Below, piece after piece: positions 24,225 through 35,313 of a stretch of DNA of 64,000 nt. The notes under the pieces were generated by a model. It searched no databases. It was not told the origin of the DNA and saw nothing but the letters and a program-made list of their open reading frames with translations. The stretch spans positions 2,852,001 to 2,916,000 of the forward strand of contig NZ_CP019893.1 of the NCBI RefSeq assembly GCF_002156705.1. The letters run 5' to 3'. Made by a program: the position numbers and the translations under genes. Position 1 is the stretch's first letter. Every line of letters starts with the position of its first letter. The stretch comes from Natrarchaeobaculum aegyptiacum (GTDB lineage Archaea > Halobacteriota > Halobacteria > Halobacteriales > Natrialbaceae).

Positions 24225-25853
24225 CATCCGTTCTAGCTTAGCGACTAACTGAGACGGTGATCACGCCGAAAATGCGTCGAGTCTCACCGCAATCATACCG
24301 AGATAGCTGCTGCTCAAGCAAACCAGCCGGTTCTTGGTCATGTCTCCCGTCGAAGGCGGCGCACTCGCAGTCGTGAGTGCGCCGCCGTTCCAGAGCCGTC
24401 GCTGACCAGCCTGGGCGATCCAGCCCGTCTCGTCAGGCGAGTTCGTTACCAGAACTCGCCTGACTCCACCTGTTCACGTAACCTCGGACGGTGTGGATTT
24501 GGATCTCGTGACGACCACAGCAACAACGAATCGAGATCCGGTAGCTCGTACCCCAGATCCAACATCAGGTACAACTGGATCAGATGAGCGTGGCGTTCGA
24601 CAGCGTGTGAACATCGTCGTCGAGGAAGCCGCGTCGACGACGCCGCGGCGTCGTCGGCGCAGTCTCGCTGCTTTGCGTCCAGTTTCTGGAGTTCGTCGAC
24701 GATAACCCGGCTCATCAGCAGCGAGAGTGCTGCCATGATGATCAGCGCCTCGATGATGTAGGCGTCGGTCGTGTTGATCTCGTCCAGACCGAACCGTGAT
24801 TTGAGTTCTTTGAACAGCAGTTCGATCTCCCAGCGCGCCCGATAGAGCTGTGCGATATCGGGCGCGCGGTAGTCGTCTCTCTCCAGATTCGTCAGGTACA
24901 GATGATACTCGCCGCTGTCATCGTTGCGAACGCCGACTAATCGGAAGGTTCGGGTCGCGCTGGCGCCCGACCCTCGTTTGCGGTCGAACGAGAGCGTGAT
25001 CTGTACGTCAATTTCCTGTCGCTTCAGGTCGTCGAGGACGGCCTGCAGCGACTGGCCTTCTAGCGGAATGCTGTTCCCTCGCCACGTCCGGAGTTCTTCG
25101 ACGATTTCGAAGTCTGCGTTTTCTTTGACGCGAGAGACGAACCAGCCATCATTGGCGTCAATGCGGTCGAACAGCCAGAAATCGTAGTAGCCGAGATCGA
25201 ACAGAATGAGGGCGCCAGCTACCCACTCGCCGGTGGGTAGCTGGCTCCGTTCATGGGTGCTCGCGTCGGTCGTCCGAAATCGCGTTGGAAGTCCCGTTGA
25301 GAGCGATTCGGTGAGATGGAGTTTCGCCCCGGCTCGGTCATCATCGAGTGCGTAGACATCTTTGGCGTCTTGGTAGAGCGAGATGATCGTCGCGTCGACG
25401 ATGAGGACGTCTCGAAATCGTTCGAGACGTCCGCTCAGCTCGGTTTGGCCGGTGTCGAGATTCTCGATGGCCTCATCGAGAATCTCTCGAAGGAGTGCGA
25501 CGAACCCTGGTTTGAACCAGCCGTGAAACGTCGCATACGAGAGTTCGTCGCAGTCAGCCATCTCGACGTAGCGTTCGAGAAACGCCTGAATGGATCGATC
25601 AGAACCAGCGGCAAAGCCGAGGGAGAGCGTGTAAAACAACGCGACGACGTCGAGTTTCCGCTCTCGCTGGATAAGATTCGTTGCGCGAGCACGCTCGCGC
25701 AACTCATCGGATGGAAACGCTCTTTGAATTCGGTTCACAACTACTGAATCCGGTGGTTTGTACACACTTCCCACCGGATTCTCACATTCCTAGTTACTGA
25801 CGATTCTAGCTTGGCGTCTCTGGATACCCCGACCTGTTAAACTAGAACGGATG
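24225..25853 (-). mobile_element. IS4-family (ISH8-type) insertion sequence with 10-bp target duplication
   Basis: The ends are inverted repeats beginning CATCCGTTCTAG at both termini (24225 rightward; complement of 25853 leftward). The 10-mer GGGGCGAAGT is present directly outside both ends (24215-24224 and 25854-25863), the expected target duplication. The element is 1629 bp and encodes one transposase. It lies in the spacer between tmoE and tmoA and does not damage either gene. The intact duplication indicates a recent insertion. Confidence 0.93.
24446..25774 (-). CDS. IS4-family (ISH8-type) transposase
   Basis: The 442-aa DDE transposase shows the first D in VLIVDATIIS, the second in LILFDLGYYDFW and the YRARWEIELLFKELKS signature with the catalytic glutamate. 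The frame is intact. The gene is full of perfect inverted repeats: 13 bp at 24432-24464 (spanning the stop), a 22-bp palindrome at 24635-24656, 13 bp at 25214-25245, 12 bp at 25405-25432, 13 bp at 25457-25486 and 11 bp at 25680-25703. Confidence 0.93.
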   Translation of the reverse strand: MGSVYKPPDSVVVNRIQRAFPSDELRERARATNLIQRERKLDVVALFYTLSLGFAAGSDRSIQAFLERYVEMADCDELSYATFHGWFKPGFVALLREILDEAIENLDTGQTELSGRLERFRDVLIVDATIISLYQDAKDVYALDDDRAGAKLHLTESLSTGLPTRFRTTDASTHERSQLPTGEWVAGALILFDLGYYDFWLFDRIDANDGWFVSRVKENADFEIVEELRTWRGNSIPLEGQSLQAVLDDLKRQEIDVQITLSFDRKRGSGASATRTFRLVGVRNDDSGEYHLYLTNLERDDYRAPDIAQLYRARWEIELLFKELKSRFGLDEINTTDAYIIEALIIMAALSLLMSRVIVDELQKLDAKQRDCADDAAASSTRLPRRRCSHAVERHAHLIQLYLMLDLGYELPDLDSLLLWSSRDPNPHRPRLREQVESGEFW

Positions 25854-25940
25854 GGGGCGAAGTCTACAGTGGACTGCAAACAGCCCGGAGTGTACATCAG
25901 CCGCGGCGAGTCAATCGGATAACTCGTTCTTTGCTGGGCA

Positions 25941-25950
25941 AAGTTTATTA
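25941..25950 (+). promoter_or_regulatory. TATA-like promoter element of tmoA
   Basis: AAGTTTATTA lies about 30 nt upstream of the ATG at 25978, giving a nearly leaderless transcript. It lies outside the IS element, so tmoA may be transcribed independently of tmoBCDE. Confidence 0.5.
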
Positions 25951-25977
25951 GATATGAGGAATATGGTATAATTGAGT

Positions 25978-27516
25978 ATGCTGCCAAATGTCAGGCGTGA
26001 GCAGTGGTATCAGACAGCCACCAATACGAATTGGGAGCCGGAATATGTCGACAAAGACGAACTCTTTCCGGAAGAAATGTCTGGTGAGGACAAGTACGAT
26101 CTTCCGGACGATGCATGGGAAGACTGGGAGGAGACCTACAAGCAAACGGCACGTGAGTACTACGAAACACAGGGGGAGAAGGATAACGCGGTGTACGCGG
26201 TCAGTTCAGCAATGGAGCAGTCTGACCTGCCCCAAGCGCTCGGAATGGGATGGGAAGACGTCCTTAAATTCCATTTCGCAACTGTTCCTCTTCTGGAACG
26301 GGCCGCTGTAACATCTGAAGCACTCTACGCTCGGTTTGCACCAGATAGCGCGTGGCGGCACATGGCACATTTCGGTGCAATGGACGAACTTCGTCATGCC
26401 GAGTTACAACTTCGACTTCCACATAGCTTCGTGAAGGAAGATGCTCAGTATGACTGGGCAAAAAAGATGTACCACACGGAAGACTGGGCGTCTGTTGCCG
26501 GTCGTCATCTCTTCGACGACTTCAAATGTTCCAACGCGATCGATTCTGCACTTCAGATCACGTTCGCCTTCGAAACTGGCTTCACCAACATGCAGTTCCT
26601 TGCGCTGGCTGCTGATGCTGCTGATACAGGGGACATCGAATTTGCTGAAGCCATTTCATCAATTCAGACTGACGAGGCACGGCATGCCCAGCAAGGTACT
26701 GCGATCATTGAAATTCTGGATCAATACGATGATCTTGACCGTGCACAGTATCTCGTCGACAAGTCGTTCTGGCGATGTTACAAACTGTTCTCTGCACTAA
26801 CTGGTCCAAGTATGGACTACTATACCCCAGTCGAGGACAGAGAGATGTCCTGGGGTGAATTTATGGAAGAATGGATTGTCGATCAGTTCCTCGAGAACAT
26901 CGAAAACACAGGTCTCGAAAAGCCATGGTACTGGGACGACTTCCTCGAGACCGTTCGTAGGGCCGATACGAGTCACTACATGGCTGGCGGGCACTACCAC
27001 TGGCGCCCGACTCTTCCAATTACCCCACCCGGTGTGACCGAGGAAGACCGTGAGTGGCTCGAGGAAAAGTATCCTGGCTGGGAGGAACGATGGGGCGAGA
27101 AATGGGATCGTCACGCTGAAGCAATGCGAAACGATAATATCGAAAAGACGGTTGCAGACGACCTCATCGTTCTGTGCGACCTCTGCCAGCTTCCAGCGAT
27201 TGACTGTGATCACGTCCACGATCACAACCGTCTTCGAATCCACGAACACGAAGGGGAACGGTATTTCTTCTGTTCCGATCAGTGCCAGTGGATCTTCGAA
27301 AACGAGCCTGAACGGTACAAAGATCACAAGAGCATCCTCCGGCGCTTCCTCGATGGTGACATCCAGCCTCAGAATCTCGAGGGAGCTCTCGAGCATATGG
27401 GGATGGGTGAGGAGAACGCTCATGAACGAGGAATTGACTTCCGTGCACCAGACTGGGGAGATGACTGGAAGGACTGGTCTGACCCAGCAGCTGGCACTGG
27501 GGTAGCAGACGACTAG
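25978..27516 (+). CDS. tmoA: Toluene-4-monooxygenase-like hydroxylase alpha subunit (TmoA), diiron
   Basis: The 512-aa protein (ATG 25978; a TTG two codons earlier is possible) holds both diiron half-sites: E107 (PLLERAAVTS) and E137-x-x-H140 (AMDELRHAE), then E199 (FAFETGFTNMQF) and E233-x-x-H236 (IQTDEARHAQQG). The threonine four residues after E199 matches the known T4MO gate position. The segment LTGPSMDYYTP and the C-terminal YHS-type region (LCDLCQ, FFCSDQCQWIF) are also typical. The enzyme hydroxylates aromatic rings with O2; benzene, toluene or phenol are candidates. Confidence 0.95.
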   Translation: MLPNVRREQWYQTATNTNWEPEYVDKDELFPEEMSGEDKYDLPDDAWEDWEETYKQTAREYYETQGEKDNAVYAVSSAMEQSDLPQALGMGWEDVLKFHFATVPLLERAAVTSEALYARFAPDSAWRHMAHFGAMDELRHAELQLRLPHSFVKEDAQYDWAKKMYHTEDWASVAGRHLFDDFKCSNAIDSALQITFAFETGFTNMQFLALAADAADTGDIEFAEAISSIQTDEARHAQQGTAIIEILDQYDDLDRAQYLVDKSFWRCYKLFSALTGPSMDYYTPVEDREMSWGEFMEEWIVDQFLENIENTGLEKPWYWDDFLETVRRADTSHYMAGGHYHWRPTLPITPPGVTEEDREWLEEKYPGWEERWGEKWDRHAEAMRNDNIEKTVADDLIVLCDLCQLPAIDCDHVHDHNRLRIHEHEGERYFFCSDQCQWIFENEPERYKDHKSILRRFLDGDIQPQNLEGALEHMGMGEENAHERGIDFRAPDWGDDWKDWSDPAAGTGVADD

Positions 27517-27618
27517 TCGCGACCAGTATTGGATAGTCTCCAGAACAGTAATTGGATTTACAACTCTTTGCCGTTATTTTGCATTAGATTGATTCCACTA
27601 CCGTCGTTACAAACTGGT

Positions 27619-27831
27619 ATGGATGGAAATGACTGGACTGACCAGATCAAACCAGGCGACTGGGCCATTCTCGAAATTGGAAGTACAGAAAAGCGAGTGA
27701 AGTTCATCGAATATACTGATGGGTATGTTCATTACCAATTTGAGTCGGGGACCAGACGAGCCGACTCAGCGCAAGTGTGGCAATTCAAGTGGAAACGTGG
27801 TGATCTTCGTCCAGATGAGTCTGAGGAATAA
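27619..27831 (+). CDS. Small unknown protein, 70 aa
   Basis: Beginning at the ATG 27619, it reads MDGNDWTDQIKPGDWAILEI. It looks like a single small beta-barrel (KPGDWAILEIG, VKFIEYTDGYVHYQFESG) and could be an RNA- or protein-binding SH3-like fold; I do not recognise the family. It lies about 100 bp after tmoA on the same strand. Confidence 0.55.
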   Translation: MDGNDWTDQIKPGDWAILEIGSTEKRVKFIEYTDGYVHYQFESGTRRADSAQVWQFKWKRGDLRPDESEE

Positions 27832-28098
27832 CTGAACGGAGACAGCGTCTTCAACAGTTACTCTGCTATAGTAACAACTGAAACACTTTGCACACTGATG
27901 AGTCAGCTGACGACCCACCGTCTGAGTACTGGCGTTTGGGGGCTACCTTTGCATTGATTGGCGGAGTGAGGACTGGTACACAGTACGCCCTCTTCGGGGG
28001 GTAGCATACGATGAATGTGCCGTTGGTTCTGTCTCTCTGGTCGGTCTCCCTCAACGACTGCGATATACTTAACTTACTGCGAGTGCTACTGTCACCCA

Positions 28099-28320
28099 AT
28101 GTCTACAGAAGACAGTGAGATAAATTCGCTTGGCGAATGTCCAGCATGTGGATATGCCTTCCAGGAAAAGGACATCTTGGATGGTTCACCGCCGCTTTAC
28201 GGTGAACCCACGGTTCGATGTCCAAATTACGATGGAACTGATCCCGAAGATGAACATCGGGACGTATTCGAAGACATTGAGGGGACACCGCATTCGGTTC
28301 GTGTTTCGAACCTGAAATAA
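28099..28320 (+). CDS. Small cysteine-containing protein, 73 aa
   Basis: The product starts MSTEDSEINSLGECPACGYA, so it has a CPxC knuckle, followed by RCPNYDG with a third cysteine and no obvious fourth. A partial zinc-ribbon is possible. It lies downstream of tmoA in a run of small same-strand genes (27619, 28099, 28401). The family is not recognised. Confidence 0.5.
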   Translation: MSTEDSEINSLGECPACGYAFQEKDILDGSPPLYGEPTVRCPNYDGTDPEDEHRDVFEDIEGTPHSVRVSNLK

Positions 28321-28400
28321 CACTCAGTACCGCTGGCACAATTCTGGCTGTAATTTTCCACGCGATACCAACGGATTTGGCCTCACGAAGATCTACGAGT

Positions 28401-28892
28401 ATGGAGAAAGAACCAATTCCAGATCGAGAATTGCACCGCTTACTACAGGTTGCTCTGGTTTTCGAGACGATAATTGAGAACCGTGTTCAACATTATCACG
28501 AAAACCATGCATCAGAGCCTGAAACCCAAGTACTCAAAGAAACACAGGAAGAGTGCAGAGAGCATCGGGAAAGGCTCATTGATTTGCTCGAGACCCTGGG
28601 GTTTTGTCGAGAATCGCATGTTGAACTGGCAGCGACGGTTTCGAGCCGGTATTCGCATTGTGACCCGACTGAGGTTGAAGCCCTTCGCGATCAATTAGCC
28701 AGTGAGATTGCTGCGTACATATTCTACAGTCGGGTACTTCAGCGATTGTCCTCAACAGAATACGGCGGAGACGCTGATTTAGGAGAGGTAATAGATGTTT
28801 TAGAGCCGATTAAAGAGGAGGAAAAGCAAGGTGTGATGGAAATTTTGGCTATTTTCAGTACCTCACAAAGCGTCCCTGCCAGCTTGGACTGA
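28401..28892 (+). CDS. Probable ferritin-like four-helix protein, 163 aa
   Basis: Starting at the ATG 28401 (MEKEPIPDRELHRLLQVALV), the protein is predicted to be four long helices: VFETIIENRVQHYHEN, ECREHRERLIDLLETLG, SEIAAYIFYSRVLQRLS and PIKEEEKQGVMEIL. Acidic and histidine residues are spaced as in ferritin/rubrerythrin-like proteins (E-x-x-x-H in helix 2, E and Y in helix 3), but canonical pairs are not fully conserved. A role beside the monooxygenase (iron or peroxide handling) is speculation. Confidence 0.55.
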   Translation: MEKEPIPDRELHRLLQVALVFETIIENRVQHYHENHASEPETQVLKETQEECREHRERLIDLLETLGFCRESHVELAATVSSRYSHCDPTEVEALRDQLASEIAAYIFYSRVLQRLSSTEYGGDADLGEVIDVLEPIKEEEKQGVMEILAIFSTSQSVPASLD

Positions 28893-29028
28893 AGCCGCAG
28901 TTTCATCCTGATCGGTAGTGATTGACGGGAGTTCTGACCGAAGATCGAGCAGAGTCGTCGCTGTCGGCGGCGGTCAGCCGCCGACGCGACGGCGTTGCCA
29001 CTCGCAGGAAGGCTGACTTGGTCGGGCC

Positions 29029-30222
29029 TTAGCGGTGGAACCGATCGTCCGGTGGCCGATTTGCAGGGACGGCCCGACGCACCGCGAGGGCCGTCCATGT
29101 TGCCCGGCACAGCATCTTGATGAACTCCTTGAACGACCAGGACCAGAGGCGACGCCCGCCACGGCGGGGCGTCGCCACGTACTCCCAGTGCAAGTACCGC
29201 CAGACGTTCTGTAACAGCAAGCTCACCACAACGTACAGCAGCCGTACTACCGGGTTTTGTGTCGTCGTTGTTGCAATACTTTGCTCGGAGAGCCGGTACG
29301 TCGCCTCGATACCGAAGCGTTTCGCGTAATGGTATCGAGCGTCTCGTGGTGAGTTGATGAAAGGCGCGTCAGCGGCGTAGCCGTGACGCGCCACCCCGTG
29401 TTCGTCGTATCGCCCGTTTTGGTAGGTGCAGTCGATGTAGACGGGAAACTCGACGGTCCAGCTGTGACCGTCGAGTTTCGCCGTCAGATCGTGCTGGATG
29501 ACGCGGCTCCAACCTTCCGAGAGTTCCTGCTTGATCGTCTGTCCCCAGCGGATGATCGGCATCACATAGGCGTGGTTGTGCGCCTGAAGCAGCGTGAGAC
29601 ACTTGCTATCGTAGAATTCACGGTCAAGATAGACGGCCTTGACGCTGAGGTCAAGGCCGTCGAGAATACCGAGAAACTCGGCGAGGACGCTGCTGGCGGT
29701 GTCGCCGTCGGTGAGACGGCGCACCGCCAGCGTATAGCGCTTGTTCTGTACACGCGCGTAGAGTGTAGCATAGGCGTGGAATGCGGTAGTTCCACGTTTC
29801 GCTTCCGAATGATAGAGGCCGTCTGTGTCGTCTTCGTCACCGTAGTAGGGCCGCAGGTGGAGGTCTGCGCAGACCTCCACCTGCTCAGGAAGCACAGTGA
29901 GTACGTCCTTCTGGAGAAGCGTGTTCCCAACTTGTTCAACCGATTCGAGGTCGAATTTCTCGCGGAGATGGTACAGAACGGTGTTTTGGTGAGGAGAGTC
30001 TTCACTGTCCTCGCAGAGTGTCGAGACCGAGGTCCCGTCGGCGCACGCGCCGACGAGGACCTCATAGATGTCTTCAGCATCGATTTGAGCATTATCGCTC
30101 AGACCGAGAGAAACTTCCTCGTCAATCGTGTTGACGAGGAAGTTAAGGAGCTGGTCCTCGTGGATTGAACCGTCTGCTTGCTGTGGGTTCTTAGGCACAA
30201 CTTCAGCAAGCAGACGTCTCAA
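29029..30222 (-). CDS. ISH3-family transposase
   Basis: The 397-aa protein matches haloarchaeal ISH3-type DDE transposases: the N-terminal MRRLLAEVVPKNPQQADGSI segment, CADLHLRPYYGD (first D), VKAVYLDREFYDSKCL (second D) and KRFGIEATYRLSEQS (E). The frame is intact. The element ends were not resolved. The gene contains many perfect inverted repeats: 12 bp at 29632-29661, a 32-bp palindrome at 29853-29884, 9 bp at 30036-30055, 14 bp at 30112-30144 and 13 bp at 30171-30216, plus two bulged stems at 29148-29176 and 29363-29392. Confidence 0.9.
   Translation of the reverse strand: MRRLLAEVVPKNPQQADGSIHEDQLLNFLVNTIDEEVSLGLSDNAQIDAEDIYEVLVGACADGTSVSTLCEDSEDSPHQNTVLYHLREKFDLESVEQVGNTLLQKDVLTVLPEQVEVCADLHLRPYYGDEDDTDGLYHSEAKRGTTAFHAYATLYARVQNKRYTLAVRRLTDGDTASSVLAEFLGILDGLDLSVKAVYLDREFYDSKCLTLLQAHNHAYVMPIIRWGQTIKQELSEGWSRVIQHDLTAKLDGHSWTVEFPVYIDCTYQNGRYDEHGVARHGYAADAPFINSPRDARYHYAKRFGIEATYRLSEQSIATTTTQNPVVRLLYVVVSLLLQNVWRYLHWEYVATPRRGGRRLWSWSFKEFIKMLCRATWTALAVRRAVPANRPPDDRFHR
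29853..29884. repeat. 32-bp perfect palindrome inside the ISH3 transposase gene
   Basis: GCAGGTGGAGGTCTGC followed directly by its exact complement, with no loop. It encodes QVEVCADLH near the first catalytic aspartate. A perfect 32-bp palindrome is not expected by chance. Confidence 0.9.
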
Positions 30223-30552
30223 CTAACCAGCTTTGTGAAGTACTGATTTTGTATCCTTGAGGGACATTGAGACCGGCTGGATAGACTGACTTCTGCCGTC
30301 ACAAATCGTCTTGTCTCGATGTCACGCGGAACTTTCCCATGATCACGGTGGATGTAAAATTGGTCAATAGCATCCCATCCAACTAGGAGAAATAGAACCA
30401 CTTCCAATTGCTATTGCGAGAACGTGTGAAAGCCAGCAATCCGGAGGAGTGGTTGATTCAACGACACGGTGACAGGTTTGTGAAGAAGCAGTGTTGCGAC
30501 AAAGAAATCCAACCCACCAAAGACTTTATGAGTGCGGACGAAAAAGAGCTAA

Positions 30553-30747
30553 TTGATGATGTCAGTGTCAACCAGCATCACGGAGTCGTGTGCTCATTGC
30601 CCATACTACGATGCCTTCCATGGTTCGTGTGACCACGCAATGCGTCAAACTGTAATAAAAGAATTAGTGGCACAAAACGAGGCTTCCTGTCCAATCTACC
30701 CATCAATTCAGTCGAAAGCAATGAACGATCTCGAGGAAGAAATTTAA
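30553..30747 (+). CDS. Small cysteine-rich protein, 64 aa
   Basis: The product has a CAHCPYYDAFHGSCDHAMRQ segment and a later SCPIYPSI, giving four cysteines and two histidines that could bind zinc or iron-sulfur. It does not match a family I know. The start is uncertain between two adjacent ATGs. Upstream and downstream DNA has no clear genes. Confidence 0.45.
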   Translation: MMMSVSTSITESCAHCPYYDAFHGSCDHAMRQTVIKELVAQNEASCPIYPSIQSKAMNDLEEEI

Positions 30748-33312
<2,565 letters not shown>

Positions 33313-33469
33313 CCCTTGACGAGACAGGCTTAGTAGTAGTCCCTGAATCGATATTTCACGTGAACGTTCAAACCCTCATCCCAATGGAGGTGTCAACTGG
33401 CGCTATCAAGCACAAACTCTAGACCGGTTTCTGACAGAATTAAGCAATCAGATGGAGATAGCCTGAACG

Positions 33470-34258
33470 CTATAGCTCCGGTGGTTTTTCTCCCAGTATA
33501 TCCTCAATAGCCTCTCTGAATTTTTCTACATTTTCCTTGTGCCCAGATGCTGTCGATGCTTTTACTTCAGGAAGATTTGTTTGCTTGGCAAGTTCCATTT
33601 TCCCTGAAAACCCTTCTCTTTCACCGATATATGAATAGTACTTCATTAGCTCTTCTCCCACAAATAGGTCTTCTAATGCCAGAATAAATGGGTCGGCTTC
33701 AGATCCCCACTCCGTAATTGGCTTTATTTCCCACTCACAGACATCGTCTCCGGCACCTTCACATTTGGACTCTAATCCAAGGACGGGCCGCTCGATAAAT
33801 CCGCTACACCAAGCAGATGCATAGCCCATTAAACTCCAGCAGACTGGTTGATCACTTTCACCGTTGTATATTATATGTTGCTGTGCTTCGTACGAGTTTT
33901 TCCATGTTCCTTTAAATAAAAAGTCCCCAGATTCACGATCATATTCAAGTTCTGTGGGAGATGCTGAGACCATTCCTTTATCGGTATGGATTTTTGGGCC
34001 TGCTTTTAGAAGTTCATCATCTGATTCGAATTCGTAGTTAGTATTGATTTGGAGGAAATCTGAATAGCCAGATTGAAATCCAAATCGGAAAAAGAATTTA
34101 TATGCCTTTTCTTCTCCAAACTCATTTAATATCTGTTGCCGAAGTAATCCAAAGGCATCGGCATTTAATATCATCATTCTATCGTTGCGGAATGTATTAA
34201 CACCAGGTTCGGTACCGTATTTCAAGTCCTCCTCGAGATCAAAGTCTGATGCTCTCAT
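33470..34258 (-). CDS. Stand-alone XylR_N + V4R aromatic-sensor protein
   Basis: The 262-aa protein (ATG 34258, MRASDFDLEEDLKYG) matches the N-terminal sensory half of XylR/DmpR regulators: R-x-x-ILNADAFGLLRQQ, FRFGFQSGYSDF, the AGPKIHTDKGMV segment, then the V4R domain (PVCWSLMGYASAWCSGF). The zinc-site pattern E163-x-x-C166-x7-C174 is retained; the first cysteine of the bacterial site is serine here with a cysteine three residues later (C151). The sigma-54 AAA+ and DNA-binding domains are absent and the protein ends with a short helical tail. It probably binds phenolic or aromatic ligands and works with another regulator. Confidence 0.85.
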   Translation of the reverse strand: MRASDFDLEEDLKYGTEPGVNTFRNDRMMILNADAFGLLRQQILNEFGEEKAYKFFFRFGFQSGYSDFLQINTNYEFESDDELLKAGPKIHTDKGMVSASPTELEYDRESGDFLFKGTWKNSYEAQQHIIYNGESDQPVCWSLMGYASAWCSGFIERPVLGLESKCEGAGDDVCEWEIKPITEWGSEADPFILALEDLFVGEELMKYYSYIGEREGFSGKMELAKQTNLPEVKASTASGHKENVEKFREAIEDILGEKPPEL

Positions 34259-34312
34259 TCGGTCTAGGGTTACATCCACAGAGTGAAATATCTATAGGTT
34301 CAAGAAATGGTC

Positions 34313-35001
34313 GTGTTTAGTTAGTCTCATTGTGCCCAGTAGGCGAGGGTCTGGAGCTACGATTCGCCCGTATTCGGATCGACGTGACTGAATAAGTTTG
34401 AAAATGAAGGGGTTCGTCGATTTATCTCACAAAAGACACGTTCGATCGCGCTTCGATCGCCGTGGCGTTCGTACCGAAACGTGAGGCCACGTCGCTCGAG
34501 TGCGGTCTGCAGCTACGGGGCTGAATCGACGAGAACCACGGCGTCCTCGAATTCGTATTTCTCCTTCAGCTCACCGAGGAAACGTTCGGTAACTTCCGTT
34601 GTTCGGGTTGAATACAGCCGGACGTGCAGGATTTGTAGCTCGTTGGATCGACCGCCGTATACAGCCAGTACTGCTGGCCATCGATCCAGATCACCGTTTC
34701 GTCAAACCCAACCTGGTCAGGACTGGCCCAGATTACTGTGCAAGATTGGCCTTGTGCACCCAGTCGTGGACGGCTTTTCGACTCCGTTCGACACCGTACT
34801 TCTCGAGTTCTCGAACGGTATTCGAAAGCGATAGTCCGCCCAGATGGAGTCGAATACCGAGCGCCATCAGCTCACGCGGTGTCCGCTCTCGCTGCACAAA
34901 CTCCACGTCGACCTATCCACTAGATCTCCAGAGGCGGGTTGTTTTAGACATAGGCACCGAACACTGCCACCGCTTCACCTCTTCATACCCAAACTAAACA
35001 C
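34313..35001 (-). pseudogene. Decayed IS6-family element (right copy)
   Basis: The left end GTGTTTAGTTAGTCTCATTG (34313) and right end AAACTAAACAC (34991-35001) match the copy at 6677-7397. Inside, minus-strand fragments match the transposase: FVQRERTPRELMALGIRLHL, NTVRELEKYGVERSRKAVHD and a later AVYSNSDDSTQ-like region, separated by stops and frameshifts. The orientation is the same as the left copy. It marks the right border of the aromatic island. Confidence 0.75.
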
Positions 35002-35259
35002 CGCCGTAATCGTACCCACAATTTTCATCAAGTGACCCACCAACGTCAGTACTCCGAACGACTATTTCGTTATCAATCTCGTGGGCAGTAATTGTTGGGT
35101 CATGCGTGATTAAGGAATCAGGTGACTCTTTCAAATACTTCACCTCTCCCTCTTTATCCCACTAGTATATATCAGAGTGAGTATTTTCATAATAACAATA
35201 GGATATTGGGTGTGGTATTTTCATCACCCTCATACTAATCAGTAATACAATAGTAATAT

Positions 35260-35292
35260 CTGATCGGTCACAGAGCGATCAGTCTTATGTGG
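35260..35292 (+). promoter_or_regulatory. Promoter of the E1-alpha gene with inverted-repeat operator
   Basis: CTGATCG (35260-35266) and CGATCAG (35276-35282) form a perfect 7-bp inverted repeat directly before a TATA-like TCTTATGTG (35284-35292), which lies about 25 nt upstream of the ATG at 35314. The repeat occupies the BRE/upstream position, so a dimeric regulator could act here. Confidence 0.5.
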
Positions 35293-35313
35293 CGACGCCT
35301 CGAGCCCCCTAGC

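Noticed and set aside
30408-30632. 74-codon frame before the small cysteine protein
   Set aside because: Composition is not haloarchaeal, and it overlaps the better-supported frame at 30553 in another phase.
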